Positions 44,720 through 57,696 of a DNA stretch of 64,000 bases are shown piece by piece. The notes under the pieces are model-generated. The model had not been told where the DNA came from. It made no database searches and saw only the letters and a list, made by a program, of their open reading frames with translations. The position numbers and the translations under genes were made by a program. This DNA is from Mycobacterium sp. HUMS_12744610 (GTDB lineage: Bacteria; Actinomycetota; Actinomycetes; Mycobacteriales; Mycobacteriaceae), in NCBI RefSeq assembly GCF_041206865.1, contig NZ_JBGEDP010000001.1:3410001-3474000 (forward strand), read 5' to 3'. The stretch's first letter is position 1. Every line of letters begins with the position of its first letter.

Positions 44720-46204
44720 ATGATCCACGTGACAGCGTCCAACCACGCCGCGGCGCAGTTGATGGCAAGTGGGCACACCTCTTTGATGCATGGTTGGGTG
44801 CCCCTCACCACCCAGGTCCTCGCCGCCGCGGTCCTGACGCTGGCCGCCGGCCGGCGATCGCGGCGCTGGCGCACGGTGTGGCTGCCGGGGGCGGTACTGC
44901 TCGGCGGCGCCGCGGCGTATGCGACACACTGGTACGTCGCCGACCGTGGTCTTTCTAACGACCCAGCGCCGTCGGCGGTATGGGTCTGGATTGCGCTGAC
45001 CGGGACGGCCACGGCCGTGCTCCTGCTGGGCTGGCGCACCGCGCGCCGCTGGCGACGCGGCGCGGCGCTGGCCGCCGTGCCCTTGTGTCTGCTCAGCGCC
45101 GCGCTGGCGGTCAACCTGTGGGCCGGCTACTTCCCCACCGTCGAATCCGCGTGGAACCAAATCGTTTCCGGGCCGCTGCCCGACCAGACCGACCAGGCCA
45201 CGGTCACCGCGATGGCGGCCAAAGGCACCCGACCTTCGCACGGCAGCGTGCTGCCGGTGACGATCCCCTCGGTCGCATCGCATTTCAAGCACCGCGGTGA
45301 GCTGGTCTACCTGCCGCCCGACTGGTTCGCCACCAGCCCGCCGCCCAAGCTGCCGACGGTGATGATGATCGGCGGACAGTTCAACACGCCCGCGGACTGG
45401 ACGCGTGCGGGCAACGCGGTCAAGACGATCGACGAGTTCGCGGATGCCCATGACGGCAAGGCCCCCGTGCTGGTTTTCGTGGATTCCGGCGGCGCGTTCA
45501 ACAACGACACCGAGTGCGTCAACGGGGTGCGCGGCAACGCGGCGGACCATCTCACCAAAGACGTTATCCCCTTTATGGTCTCGACGTTCGGTGTCAGCCC
45601 CGACCGCTCGCACTGGGGCGTCGCGGGCTGGTCCATGGGCGGCACCTGCGCCGTCGACCTCACGGTGATGCACCCCGAGATGTTCAGCACCTTCGTCGAC
45701 ATCGCCGGCGACCTCACCCCCAACGCCGGCAGCAGGGCGCAGACGATCGCCCGCCTGTTCGGCGGCAACGCCGACGCCTGGGCGGCATTCGACCCCACCA
45801 CGGTGATCACCCGGCACGGTCCCTACAGCCGCGTAGCCGGGTGGTTCGCGATCTCCTCGGAGGGCCCGTCGACACCGCGCCGTGGCGTGGCGATCACCGA
45901 CACCGGCGCCATGCGTCTCGCCGGTCGCAACGCCGCGGCCAACCCCACCAACCAGACCGCGGCCGCCTATTCGCTGTGCGCGCTGGGCCGCGCCAACGGG
46001 ATCGACTGCGCCGTGGTCCCCCAGCCGGGCAGGCACGACTGGTCCTTCGCCGACCGGGCTTTCGCGGCGGCACTGCCCTGGCTGTCCGGGCACATCGGCA
46101 CCCCCGGCGTGCCGCGGATGCCCTTACCCGGCACCTCCGGTGCCGGCGCGCCCAACGCCCCGGTGGTGGTCCCGGCCCAGCGTTCCAGCGGCGCCCCCAA
46201 CTAG
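44720..46204 (+). CDS. Membrane-anchored alpha/beta-hydrolase, esterase D/antigen 85-like fold (Rv1639c-like)
   Basis: 494 residues. About four N-terminal transmembrane helices (22-45, 52-70, 82-102, 115-130) are followed by a large extracytoplasmic esterase domain. Its nucleophile elbow is GWSMGGTCA, an acidic residue lies downstream, and a His is in PGRHDWSFADRAF. The N-terminal hydrolase part reads ELVYLPPDWF...LPTVMMIGG, as in S-formylglutathione hydrolase or mycolyltransferase-like proteins. The C-terminus is Pro/Gly/Ala rich. It follows lysX by 75 bp on the same strand. Substrate unknown; a cell-envelope ester is plausible. Confidence 0.8.
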   Translation: MIHVTASNHAAAQLMASGHTSLMHGWVPLTTQVLAAAVLTLAAGRRSRRWRTVWLPGAVLLGGAAAYATHWYVADRGLSNDPAPSAVWVWIALTGTATAVLLLGWRTARRWRRGAALAAVPLCLLSAALAVNLWAGYFPTVESAWNQIVSGPLPDQTDQATVTAMAAKGTRPSHGSVLPVTIPSVASHFKHRGELVYLPPDWFATSPPPKLPTVMMIGGQFNTPADWTRAGNAVKTIDEFADAHDGKAPVLVFVDSGGAFNNDTECVNGVRGNAADHLTKDVIPFMVSTFGVSPDRSHWGVAGWSMGGTCAVDLTVMHPEMFSTFVDIAGDLTPNAGSRAQTIARLFGGNADAWAAFDPTTVITRHGPYSRVAGWFAISSEGPSTPRRGVAITDTGAMRLAGRNAAANPTNQTAAAYSLCALGRANGIDCAVVPQPGRHDWSFADRAFAAALPWLSGHIGTPGVPRMPLPGTSGAGAPNAPVVVPAQRSSGAPN

Positions 46205-46217
46205 CCGCCGCGCTCGC

Positions 46218-46452
46218 ATGCCCGACGAACCGGAAGCCACGGCCGACGCCGGCTACGACGACGCCGGTGTGCCCACGTTCGACTCCGTCCGGGACAAGAT
46301 CGAGGACCGTTACGCGAGATCGCTGGGCGCGGCGGAACTCGACGCCGAGTCACCGGAGGGGCGGTCGGTCGAGGAGCAGTACGCCCGGCGCGCCCGCGCG
46401 GCGGCCGAGCGGCTGGCGCAGATCCGCGAGTCGATGCGCGACGGCGACGAAC

Positions 46453-46463
<11 letters not shown>
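46218..46463 (+). CDS. Small conserved hypothetical protein (Rv1638A-like)
   Basis: 81 residues, highly charged and probably helical ([50 protein letters not shown]). No membrane segment or known motif is visible. It starts at an ATG 13 nt after the preceding hydrolase gene, and its 3' end overlaps the convergent uvrA end by 11 nt. Conservation of position in M. tuberculosis supports it being real. Confidence 0.7.
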
Positions 46464-49367
<2,904 letters not shown>

Positions 49368-49464
49368 ACTGCCCCTCTCGGTGAACTCTCCTGTGCCGCA
49401 AACGGCGCAGTCCATGCTATGCGCCGGTACCGACACGCAGCGGCGGACCAGTAACGTGACCCAC

Positions 49465-50169
49465 ATGAGCACCTTGGACGAACCCAAACAGCCCAAAGAG
49501 CCCAGCGACACTTACACCGGTCACGTCGACCCCGGTACCGCCGCCCGCCGCACCCTGCCCGGCGCCACCATTGTGAAGACTTCGGTGGGCCCCATGGACA
49601 ACAACGCCTACCTGGTGACCTGTTCCGCGACCGGGGAGACCCTGCTGATCGACGCCGCCAACGACGCCGACGCGCTGCTCGGCCTCATTCGCCGCTACGC
49701 GCCCAAGATAGCGCTGATCGTGACCACCCATCAGCACTTCGACCACTGGCAGGCGCTCGAGGCGGTGGCCGAGGCGACCGGCGCGCCGACCGCCGCCCAC
49801 GAGATCGACGCCGAAGCGCTGCCGGTGAAACCGGACCGGTTGCTGGCCGGCGGCGACACCGTGCAGATCGGCGAGCTGACGTTCGACGTCATCCACCTGC
49901 GCGGGCACACGCCCGGGTCGATTGCGCTGGCTTTCGACGGCGAGGCGACCGGCGGGGTCACCCAGCTGTTCACCGGTGACTGCCTATTCCCGGGCGGCGT
50001 GGGCAAGACGTGGCAGCCCGGGGACTTCACCCAGCTGCTCGAGGACGTCACCACCCGGGTGTTCGACGTGTACGACGACGCCACCGTGGTCTATCCCGGT
50101 CACGGCGACGACACGGTGCTGGGCGCCGAACGCCCTCACCTGGGCGAATGGCGCGAACGCGGCTTCTAG
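49465..50169 (+). CDS. Metallo-beta-lactamase-fold hydrolase (glyoxalase II-like, Rv1637c-like)
   Basis: 234 residues. The dinuclear metal motif THQHFDHW (HxHxDH) lies near residue 93, with further ligands in [15 protein letters not shown] and YPGHGDDT. These fit a hydroxyacylglutathione hydrolase-like enzyme; mycobacteria lack glutathione, so a mycothiol or other thioester substrate is possible. The ATG at 49465 starts the conserved part. It is divergent from uvrA across a 97-bp gap in which I find no SOS box. Confidence 0.85.
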   Translation: MSTLDEPKQPKEPSDTYTGHVDPGTAARRTLPGATIVKTSVGPMDNNAYLVTCSATGETLLIDAANDADALLGLIRRYAPKIALIVTTHQHFDHWQALEAVAEATGAPTAAHEIDAEALPVKPDRLLAGGDTVQIGELTFDVIHLRGHTPGSIALAFDGEATGGVTQLFTGDCLFPGGVGKTWQPGDFTQLLEDVTTRVFDVYDDATVVYPGHGDDTVLGAERPHLGEWRERGF

Positions 50170-50182
50170 AGCCGGTGAGCGG

Positions 50183-50626
50183 CTACGACGTGGTGTGCAC
50201 GATCAGCACGTCGACCTTGGCTCGGCGGGACACGTTGGCCGGCACCGATCCCAGCAGCCGTCCCGCGATCGTGCTCAGGCCGACGTTGCCGACGACGAGC
50301 AGGTCGGCCTTCTCCTCCTCGGCAAGATTCACCAGGACGTCAACCGGAGCACCGACGATCGGCCGCTCGTCGACGTTCTTGGCGCCGGCCGCGCGTGCCC
50401 GCTCCTTGGCGTCGCGCAGGATCGCGTAAATCGGCGCGGTGCCGGACACCTTGTAGCTCTCCGCCCCCAGGGCGTCGGCGGCCCGGGCGTCCTGATGTTG
50501 AGGTAAATACGCCGACGCGATGATCAACTTGGCGTCGGCCCCGGCGAGTTGCGCCGCCCGGTCCACCGCGCGCATCGACGAGTCCGAGCCGTCGGTTCCT
50601 ACCACCACGACCTGATAGGCGCCCAT
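50183..50626 (-). CDS. Universal stress protein (Rv1636-like)
   Basis: 147 residues, a single USP domain. The nucleotide-binding signature GNVGLSTIAGRLLGSVPANVS (G-2x-G-9x-G-S pattern) is complete. The M. tuberculosis counterpart binds cAMP as well as ATP, so a role in buffering cAMP is possible here too, given the cyclase gene in this window. GGGAGGG precedes the ATG. It is convergent with the hydrolase gene, 13 bp apart. Confidence 0.92.
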   Translation of the reverse strand: MGAYQVVVVGTDGSDSSMRAVDRAAQLAGADAKLIIASAYLPQHQDARAADALGAESYKVSGTAPIYAILRDAKERARAAGAKNVDERPIVGAPVDVLVNLAEEEKADLLVVGNVGLSTIAGRLLGSVPANVSRRAKVDVLIVHTTS

Positions 50627-50921
50627 TTACCCTCCCATTCCCGGTTGGTCAGCCAACGAATGACAGTATCGCGTTTGCCCATTCCACAGGGAAAAGATTC
50701 CCGTCTCAGCGTGGCGTGGCGTGACCAGCGTTTGCGGGCCCGTGCCGGGCCGACTGACAATCTTCCATGACGACAAATCGTGAAATGTTCATCCCGGGTG
50801 CGGGAAGCCTTGGGTTACCAGTCTTTTCGCCAATTCCGACGGTTGCGGCGGAGGAGCGGCGGCGGTACCCCGCCGCGCGCGGTGACCAGGCCGTCCGGAG
50901 CGCCCTAGAGTGAGAAGCGTC
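50627..50921. other. Divergent promoter region between USP and mannosyltransferase genes
   Basis: 295 bp with no gene. It holds the two outward promoters. A small inverted repeat GTTGG-TCAG-CCAAC lies at 50644-50657 close to the stress-protein start. Nothing else in it is convincing. Confidence 0.4.
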
Positions 50922-52499
50922 ATGTCCATGCACACCCTTGAGCAGCGGGTTCCGGAGTCCCCCGAGGCCGCGGGGGCCCCGGCGGGCGCCCCGCCGCGCA
51001 GCAGGTTGCTCGACCCGTGGGCCGTCGCCGCGCTGGCCGCCGTCGTCAGCGCGGCCTGGGCGTGCCGGCCTTCGCTGTGGTTCGACGAGGGGGCGACGAT
51101 CTCGGCGGCGGCCAACCGCACGCTGCCCGAGTTGTGGCGGCTGCTGGGCCACATCGATGCCGTGCACGGCCTGTACTACCTGGTGATGCATGGCTGGTTC
51201 GCGATCTTCCCGCCGACGGAGTTCTGGTCGCGGCTGCCCAGCGCGCTGGCAGTCGGCGCCGCCGCCGCCGGCGTCACGGTGTTCACCCGGCAGTTCACGA
51301 CGCGGGTGACCGCGGTGTGTGCGGGTGTCGTGTTCGCCATCCTGCCGCGCATCACCTGGGCGGGCATGGAAGCACGCTCCTACGCCTTCGCCGTCGCGGC
51401 GGCCATCTGGCTGACGGTATTGCTGGTCGCCGCCGTCCGGAGCAACCGGGCGCGTCTGTGGGCGGGGTACGCGCTGGGCCTGGCGCTGTCGATCCTGCTG
51501 AGCCTCAACCTGGTCCTGCTCGTGACGGTGCACGCCATCGCGCTGGCGTTGTTGGCTCCCAAGGGGGCCCGCAAGTCGCCCGTGATTCGGTGGGCGATCG
51601 CCACGACCGTCGCGGTGGGCGCGATTACACCCTTCCTGATGTTCGCCCACGGCCAGGTCTTCCAGGTCAACTGGATCTTCCCGGTCAGCTGGCACTACGC
51701 CTTCGACATCGTCCTGCGGCAGTACTTCGACCACAGCGTCCCCTTCGCCGTCCTCACCGCCGTGCTGATCGTCGCGGCGATCGCAGCCCGGTGGCGCGGC
51801 GCGCCGGCCCCGGCGGGCCAGACCCGCGGACTGCTGTTGCTGTGCGCGGCGTGGGTCGTCATCCCGACCGGGCTCGTCGTCGTGTACTCGGCCGTCGTCG
51901 AACCGATCTACTTCCCGCGCTACCTGATCCTCACCACGCCCGCGGTGGCCGTCATCATGGCGGTCTGCATCGTCACGATCGCGCGCGAGCCGTGGCCGAT
52001 CGCCGGGGTGGTGCTGCTTTTCGCCGTCGCCGCGGTGCCGAACTACCTGTTCATCCAGCGCTGGCCGTACGCAAAAGAAGGCTGGGACTACAGCCAGGTG
52101 GCCGATCTGATCGGCTCCCATGCCGCACCCGGGGACTGCCTGATGGTGGACAACACCGTGGGTTGGCGGCCCGGGCCGGTCCGCGCCCTGCTCTCCACCC
52201 GGCCGGGGGCATTCCGGTCGCTGATCGACCTCGAGCGCGGTGCGTACGGGCCCAAGGTGGGCTGGCTGTGGGACGGGCACATCGCGGTGTGGCTTACGAC
52301 GGCCAAGATCAACAACTGCTCCACGATCTGGACCATCACCAACAAGGACGGTTCACTGCCGGACCACCAGGCCGGGCCCTCGTTACCACCGGGGGCGTTC
52401 GGGCATGCCCCGGCGTATCGCTTCCCGGCCTACCTCGGGTTCCACATCGTCGAGCGCTGGCAGTTCCACTACTCGCAGGTGGTCAAGTCGACCCGCTGA
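50922..52499 (+). CDS. GT-C mannosyltransferase of the LAM-cap type (Rv1635c/CapA-like)
   Basis: About 525 residues with ten or more transmembrane helices. Near the N-terminus, SLWFDEGATI carries the acidic (DE) first-loop motif typical of polyprenyl-phosphate-mannose-dependent GT-C enzymes, and the C-terminal part is extracytoplasmic (residues about 390-525). In M. tuberculosis the gene at this position adds the first mannose of the ManLAM cap, so the same role is inferred. I start at the ATG at 50922; another ATG lies two codons downstream. Confidence 0.8.
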   Translation: MSMHTLEQRVPESPEAAGAPAGAPPRSRLLDPWAVAALAAVVSAAWACRPSLWFDEGATISAAANRTLPELWRLLGHIDAVHGLYYLVMHGWFAIFPPTEFWSRLPSALAVGAAAAGVTVFTRQFTTRVTAVCAGVVFAILPRITWAGMEARSYAFAVAAAIWLTVLLVAAVRSNRARLWAGYALGLALSILLSLNLVLLVTVHAIALALLAPKGARKSPVIRWAIATTVAVGAITPFLMFAHGQVFQVNWIFPVSWHYAFDIVLRQYFDHSVPFAVLTAVLIVAAIAARWRGAPAPAGQTRGLLLLCAAWVVIPTGLVVVYSAVVEPIYFPRYLILTTPAVAVIMAVCIVTIAREPWPIAGVVLLFAVAAVPNYLFIQRWPYAKEGWDYSQVADLIGSHAAPGDCLMVDNTVGWRPGPVRALLSTRPGAFRSLIDLERGAYGPKVGWLWDGHIAVWLTTAKINNCSTIWTITNKDGSLPDHQAGPSLPPGAFGHAPAYRFPAYLGFHIVERWQFHYSQVVKSTR

Positions 52500-52504
52500 C
52501 CTGC

Positions 52505-52570
52505 TGTCCCCGCGAGCGTGCGTGTTTGTGCGGGGACACGCCGGTGCGGCTGACATTGTGCGCACGCTCG
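52505..52570. terminator. Interleaved inverted repeats in a convergent intergenic region
   Basis: Two perfect arm pairs overlap: TGTCCCCG (52505-52512) with CGGGGACA (52531-52538), and CGAGCGTGCG (52513-52522) with CGCACGCTCG (52561-52570). The order A-B-A'-B' allows either hairpin or an H-type pseudoknot. It lies between the mannosyltransferase stop (52499) and the MFS stop (52584), a position for a bidirectional terminator. Confidence 0.6.
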
Positions 52571-52583
52571 GCCACGGTGTCGG

Positions 52584-53981
52584 TCAGGCCGCGCGCCGGG
52601 AGGCCCGATACCCGGAGATGACGCCCGCGGCGCTGAGCACGGTGAAGACCGTGAACAGCCACCGGGCGGCCACCACGCCGCCGCCGTGGGCGGTGTTGAC
52701 GACCACGCCGGCCAGGCTTGCGCCGAACGCCGCGGCGACCAGCTGCACCGTGTTGATCGCGGCCGCGGCCGCGCCGCTCTCGGCCGGGTCGTCGACGGAT
52801 TCCATCGCACGCACCGAAAGATGTGGCCAGGCCATCCCAATCCCGATCCCGGCGACGAGCAACCCCACCGCCCACGACGCGGCGATGCCAGCCGAGGCGT
52901 CGGCGCGCTGGGTGAGCGCACCCAGCGCCAGGCCCGAGGCCACCACCATGGGTGCGGCCACGATCACGCGCCCGATCACCCGCGGATCGTCCAGGGAGGC
53001 GCTGACGATCTCGCTGACCGTCCAACCGAACGCCAGCGCCGCTCCCAGGAACCCGGCCACCACCGGCCTCAAATGCGCCAGTTGCTGACCGAACAGCGGC
53101 ACGTAGGTGTTCACCATCGCGGCGCCCATCAGCCCCGCCATCGCCAGGTACACCCACTTCAACGGCCCGGGACCGAACACGCTGGGCGGCAGCACTGCTG
53201 CATGCGCCCGCCGGTCGACGACCACGAAGCGGACGGACAGCCCCACGCCCGCCACGAGCAGGGCCGCGGTCGCACCGACGTCACGGGGGATCTGCGCGAC
53301 GCTGACCGCCAGCGCGGCCACCCCCAGGATCAGCAGCGACAACACCGGCACCTTCAGCACCGGCGTCGCCGCGACGCGGTCCGCGCGTGACGCGGCCAGC
53401 GCCGCCGGAACCAGCGCGGCCATGAGTGCGCTCAGCACAGCCATCGCGACGAAAGCCCACCGCCACAGGCCGAACTGGGCGAAGAGGCCACCGGTGGCGG
53501 GACCGACGACGGTGGCGACGCCCCACATCGCCGACACCAGCGCAGAACCGCGGGTCCACAACGCCCGCGGCAGCGCCGCGTTGATGACCGCATAGCCAAG
53601 CCCTGCCAGCAGCCCACCGGCCACCCCTTGCAGGGCGCGTCCGGCGATCAGCACCGCCATGTCGGGGGCCGCCGCGCACACCAGGCTGGCGACGGCGAAG
53701 ACGCCCAGCCCGGACAGGTACGACGACCGCGGGCCGGCCCGCAGCAGGATCGGGTTGACCATGGTGGCGGCGACCACCGACCCGACCAGGTAGAGCGTCG
53801 TCACCCATGCGTAGAGGCGGGCGCCGCCGATCTCGGCGACGGTGTTCGGCAGCAGGCTGCTGGTGAGGAACTCGTTGGTGGCGTAGAGCGCGACGCCGCC
53901 GGCCAGCACGAGCGAGGTCCGCAGATACCTGCCGCGCAGCAGGTCCCGCCACTTGCCCGCGACTTCCGCCGTCTCGGTCAC
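52584..53981 (-). CDS. MFS drug-efflux transporter (Rv1634-like)
   Basis: 465 residues with about 14 predicted transmembrane segments, DHA2-like. [15 protein letters not shown] in helix 1 and [20 protein letters not shown] in helix 4-5 resemble the family's A and C motifs. The N-terminal 20 residues are cytosolic. The start codon overlaps the uvrB stop by 4 nt, so the pump is translationally coupled to uvrB. The M. tuberculosis counterpart has been linked to fluoroquinolone efflux; the substrate here is unknown. Confidence 0.88.
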   Translation of the reverse strand: MTETAEVAGKWRDLLRGRYLRTSLVLAGGVALYATNEFLTSSLLPNTVAEIGGARLYAWVTTLYLVGSVVAATMVNPILLRAGPRSSYLSGLGVFAVASLVCAAAPDMAVLIAGRALQGVAGGLLAGLGYAVINAALPRALWTRGSALVSAMWGVATVVGPATGGLFAQFGLWRWAFVAMAVLSALMAALVPAALAASRADRVAATPVLKVPVLSLLILGVAALAVSVAQIPRDVGATAALLVAGVGLSVRFVVVDRRAHAAVLPPSVFGPGPLKWVYLAMAGLMGAAMVNTYVPLFGQQLAHLRPVVAGFLGAALAFGWTVSEIVSASLDDPRVIGRVIVAAPMVVASGLALGALTQRADASAGIAASWAVGLLVAGIGIGMAWPHLSVRAMESVDDPAESGAAAAAINTVQLVAAAFGASLAGVVVNTAHGGGVVAARWLFTVFTVLSAAGVISGYRASRRAA

Positions 53982-56146
53982 TTGAGACCGGCGGCGTCCA
54001 TCCCCCGCAGCTCCTTCTTCAGGTCGGCGATCTCGTCGCGGAACCGGGCGGCCAGCTCGAACTGCAGATCGCGCGCGGCGGCCATCATCTGGGCGGTGAG
54101 GTCCTTGATCAGGTCGGCCAGCTCGGCGCGCGGCATGCCGGCAGTGTCGCGGCCCTCGAAGACGCCGGCGCTGACGGCGCGGCCGGGCTCGCCCTGGGCG
54201 CGCCGCCCGCGGGAGGAGTTGCGGCCGGATCCCCCTATTTGGACGCCATCGGTGGCATCAGTGTCAGCCGCCTCGCGGTAGACCTGGTCGAGGATGTCGG
54301 CGATCTTCTTGCGCAGCGGTTGGGGGTCGATGCCGTGGGCCTCGTTGTAGGCGATCTGCTTGGCCCGGCGCCGTTCGGTCTCGTCGATGGCCTCCTTCAT
54401 CGACTCGGTGATCGTGTCGGCGTACATGTGCACCTCCCCGGAGACGTTGCGGGCGGCGCGGCCGATCGTCTGGATCAGGCTGCGCGACGACCGCAGGAAC
54501 CCCTCCTTGTCGGCGTCGAGGATGGCCACCAGCGACACCTCGGGCAGGTCGAGACCCTCCCGCAGCAGGTTGATGCCGACCAGCACGTCGTACTCACCGA
54601 GCCGCAGCTGGCGCAGCAGTTCGACGCGGCGCAGCGTGTCCACCTCGGAGTGCAGGTAGCGCACCCGGATGCCCATCTCGAGCAGGTAGTCGGTGAGGTC
54701 CTCGGCCATCTTCTTGGTCAGGGTCGTCACCAGCACCCGCTGGTCGGCGTCGGTGCGCTTGCGGATCTCGCCGATCAGGTCGTCGATCTGGCCCTTGGTG
54801 GGCTTGACCACGACCTTGGGGTCCACCAGGCCGGTGGGGCGGATCACCTGCTCGACGAACTCGCCGCCGGACTGACTCAGCTCGTAGGGTCCGGGCGTGG
54901 CCGACAGGTACACCGTCTGCCCGATCCGGTCGGCGAACTCCTCCCAGGTCAGCGGGCGGTTGTCGACCGCCGAGGGCAGCCGGAACCCGTATTCCACCAG
55001 GTTGCGCTTGCGGGACATGTCGCCCTCGTACATGCCTCCGATCTGCGGCACGGTCACGTGCGACTCGTCGATGACGAGCAGGAAGTCCTCCGGGAAGTAG
55101 TCCAGCAGCGTCGCCGGCGCCGAACCCGCCGGCCGGCCGTCGATGTGGCGGGAGTAGTTCTCGATGCCGGAGCAGAAACCGACCTGGCGCATCATCTCGA
55201 TGTCGTAGTTGGTGCGCATCCGCAGCCGCTGGGCCTCCAGCAGCTTGCCCTGCCCTTCCAGCTCGGCGAGCCGCTCGGCGAGCTCCTCCTCGATGGTGGA
55301 GATCGCCTGGGCCATCCGCTCGGGACCGGCCACATAGTGGGTGGCGGGGAAGATCCGCAGCGAGTCGACCTGGCGGATCACCTCCCCGGTCAGCGGGTGC
55401 AGGTAGTACAGCGCCTCGATCTCGTCGCCGAAGAACTCGACCCGAACCGCCAGCTCTTCGTAGGAGGGGATGATCTCCATCGTGTCGCCGCGCACCCGGA
55501 ACGAGCCGCGGGTGAACGACAGGTCGTTGCGGGTGTACTGCACGTCGACCAGCAGCCGCAGCAGGGCGTCCCGGGCCACCTCGGTGCCGACCTGCAGCTC
55601 CACGGAGCGGTCCAGGTAGGACTGCGGGGTGCCCAGGCCGTAGATGCACGACACCGACGCGACCACCACCACGTCGCGGCGCGACAACAGCGACGACGTC
55701 GCGGAGTGCCGCAACCGCTCCACGTCGTCGTTGATGGAGCTGTCCTTCTCGATGTAGGTGTCGGTCTGCGCGATGTAGGCCTCGGGCTGGTAGTAGTCGT
55801 AGTACGACACGAAGTACTCGACGGCGTTGTGCGGCAACATCTCTCGCAGCTCGTTGGCAAGCTGGGCGGCCAGCGTCTTGTTCGGCGCCATCACCAGTGT
55901 AGGGCGCTGCAGGCGCTCGATGAGCCAGGCGGTGGTCGCCGACTTACCCGTACCGGTGGCGCCGAGCAGCACCACGTCGCGCTCGCCGGCCCGGATGCGG
56001 CGCTCCAGCTCGTCGATGGCGGCCGGCTGGTCGCCGGCCGGCGAGTGGGGGCTGACCACCTCGAAACGCGCCCCGGTCCGCACCACGTCCTCGACCGCAC
56101 GGTATTCCGAGTGCGCGACGACCGGATGCTCGGTAGCAAATGCCAT
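53978..56146 (-). CDS. uvrB: Excinuclease ABC subunit B
   Basis: Damage-verifying helicase-like subunit of nucleotide excision repair. 722 residues: Walker [12 protein letters not shown] (about 61-71), the beta-hairpin region [26 protein letters not shown] Walker B, GRAARN (motif VI), and the C-terminal UVR motif ([29 protein letters not shown]) that contacts UvrA and UvrC. The ATG at 56146 gives [16 protein letters not shown], the form I know from M. avium-type species; no good ribosome-binding site precedes it. About 35 bp of native sequence separate it from the group II intron remnant, so its normal promoter is probably lost or displaced. Confidence 0.96.
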   Translation of the reverse strand: MAFATEHPVVAHSEYRAVEDVVRTGARFEVVSPHSPAGDQPAAIDELERRIRAGERDVVLLGATGTGKSATTAWLIERLQRPTLVMAPNKTLAAQLANELREMLPHNAVEYFVSYYDYYQPEAYIAQTDTYIEKDSSINDDVERLRHSATSSLLSRRDVVVVASVSCIYGLGTPQSYLDRSVELQVGTEVARDALLRLLVDVQYTRNDLSFTRGSFRVRGDTMEIIPSYEELAVRVEFFGDEIEALYYLHPLTGEVIRQVDSLRIFPATHYVAGPERMAQAISTIEEELAERLAELEGQGKLLEAQRLRMRTNYDIEMMRQVGFCSGIENYSRHIDGRPAGSAPATLLDYFPEDFLLVIDESHVTVPQIGGMYEGDMSRKRNLVEYGFRLPSAVDNRPLTWEEFADRIGQTVYLSATPGPYELSQSGGEFVEQVIRPTGLVDPKVVVKPTKGQIDDLIGEIRKRTDADQRVLVTTLTKKMAEDLTDYLLEMGIRVRYLHSEVDTLRRVELLRQLRLGEYDVLVGINLLREGLDLPEVSLVAILDADKEGFLRSSRSLIQTIGRAARNVSGEVHMYADTITESMKEAIDETERRRAKQIAYNEAHGIDPQPLRKKIADILDQVYREAADTDATDGVQIGGSGRNSSRGRRAQGEPGRAVSAGVFEGRDTAGMPRAELADLIKDLTAQMMAAARDLQFELAARFRDEIADLKKELRGMDAAGLK

Positions 56147-56165
56147 TGGTAGTCAGGGGCGCGGT

Positions 56166-56180
56166 GTCTGCGGTGCAGAC
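56166..56180. other. Small hairpin GTCTGC-GGT-GCAGAC before uvrB
   Basis: Perfect 6-bp stem with a 3-nt loop, 20 bp upstream of the uvrB start and adjacent to the broken 3' end of the intron. It may mark native uvrB leader sequence. Confidence 0.4.
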
Positions 56181-56201
56181 CCGTTTCCCCATCCCCCTTT
56201 C

Positions 56202-56233
56202 AATCCGTGCGTGCGGTTTTCCCGCACACGGCT
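56202..56233 (-). ncRNA. Group II intron domain V
   Basis: A 32-nt hairpin starting AGCCGTGTGCGG with a GAAA-type loop and closing CCGCACGCACGGATT, including the AGC catalytic triad at its base and a bulge in the 3' strand. This is the most conserved piece of group II introns and fixes the orientation as minus strand. Confidence 0.75.
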
Positions 56234-56256
56234 TACCGATGATCTTCTTGACATGG

Positions 56257-57285
56257 TTACGCAGCCTTCGGATAGCGGATGGTGCCGCGAAGTCGGTGCA
56301 GGCCGTGCCCGTTGAACAGCCGGTGCACCACGTACCAGTCGGCCTGGCGGAACTTCTTGGCGGCATTGCCGGTGCGAAAGTAGTTACCCCACCCGCGCAG
56401 GATCGGGTTCAAATCCGCGATCACATCACCGATGTCCATTCCGACCCGATTGCGCCCGGTACGGTCACGAACCTTGGCCCGTAAGCGGGTCATGGCTCGC
56501 TGGGAGGGCCAGCGGTGCAGGTAGTATCGGACAATCCGGCACTGTTCCCATAACCGCCCCGACATACCCGCCCGGAAGTGACAACCCAGGAAATCCAGGC
56601 CCTCACGACCCTCACGCAGGTCGACCACCTTCGTCTTCTCCGGATGCAGCCGCAACCCCGACGACGCCAAGATTTCTCCCACCGCCGCTAGCGCGTGCTC
56701 GGCTTGTGCCGCGCTGCGGCACAACACCACACCATCATCGGCGTAGCGCACCAACTCCCCCACATCCCTGCGGGACAGCTCGGTGTCGAGCACGTGCAAG
56801 AAGATGTTGACCAGCAGCGGCGAAATCGGATGGTATGTCCCTGCACGAAGGTCACGGCGCAACTCACGCAACATGCGGTCCACGCCGTAGTCCTCCACCG
56901 CAGCCAAGGTGATCCGATCCACCCCGGCCACGCCCTTGTTCTTACGCACCCGCTCCCACGCCTCCCACAGGACGTCACCCCTGTAGATACGGTCATACAG
57001 GGCATGGAAACGCCGACCCGAAGACTGCTTGGCCGCAGCCCATAGCGCCCGTTGCAGTTGTTGCACTTTCACCGACGAGAACACCAACGGTTCCTCGTCG
57101 GCTACGACAGGCGATGGCCTGCCGGGGTAGTTGGACCGGGCAAGCCCGGCCATGCCCTCACACGTACCCGCTTCGTGCGCGTGATCAAAGTTGGGGCCCT
57201 TCCCTCCCGGCGCGTTATGTTGCACGCCGATCAGCGGTACTACGACCCCATCGAACTCCCGCTGCCCTCCAAAAGCTTTCACCAT
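56257..57285 (-). pseudogene. Group II intron reverse transcriptase/maturase with internal deletion
   Basis: About 342 residues from an ATG at 57285. The N-terminal RT0 region (VQQLQRALWAAAKQ...FHALYDRIYRGDVLWEAWERVRKNKGVAGVDRITLAAVEDYG) joins directly, near 56830, from RAGTYHP to ISPLLVNIFLHVLD. RT1-RT4, including the first catalytic Asp motif and PQGG, are missing (roughly 110-140 residues, in frame). The YADD motif, RT6-7 and the maturase domain X (DVIADLNPILRGWGNYFRTGNAAKKF) remain. No HNH nuclease is present. Reverse transcription should be impossible. Confidence 0.85.
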
Positions 57286-57696
57286 CGGCTTATACCCCTG
57301 GCCTTTGCCCGACGCGGGCCGGGCAGACGGGTCTCTCCTGTTTCGAACCAGACTGTCTGCACGTGCCGCCTCCCGTACCCCGGAAGGACCCGACGAGCTG
57401 ACCCCGGACCAGGACCCGCCGGACATGGCCTTCGCCGTGACATGATCGGCTCGGCTGCTCCGTTGTATCTGTGACGAGGCTGCAGAGTTCGCTTGACGCT
57501 ACGACCCGCGCAGTTACTCCCTCCGAAGAGGCTCTCGACACCCCGCTTAGCCCGCCGGATCTCTCCGACGAACCGGGGCCTGCTACCCGGCGCTCCGATG
57601 CTTACCGGGACGGGACTTCCACCCGCTAGTCCAGTCCAACTTGCAGGACACAACATGCGTCCAGGGTAGAGGGATGCACCGACACGCGGCCCGGAG

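Larger units (their letters stand above)
56181..57660 (-). mobile_element. Degenerate group II intron
   Basis: Between a kinase gene and uvrB lies intron-type sequence on the minus strand. The 5' part (about 57290-57660) is non-coding and contains the GGGTGGAAGTCCCGTCC-type segment of domain I. A maturase frame follows, then domain V (56202-56233). Domain VI starts GGGGGATGGGGAAAC, but its complementary 3' arm (CCATCCCCC) is missing, so the element is truncated at about 56180. A clear GTGYG 5' end is not visible; the left boundary is approximate. The element cannot splice or retrotranspose as it stands. Confidence 0.75.

Noticed and set aside
43649..46093. 814-codon minus-strand frame opposite lysX and the esterase gene.
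   Set aside because: It spans two real plus-strand genes, has no recognisable domain and has typical GC-shadow composition.
49368..49464. Possible SOS (LexA) box between uvrA and the metallo-hydrolase gene.
   Set aside because: No TCGAAC-N4-GTTCGA-like site is present here or upstream of uvrB.
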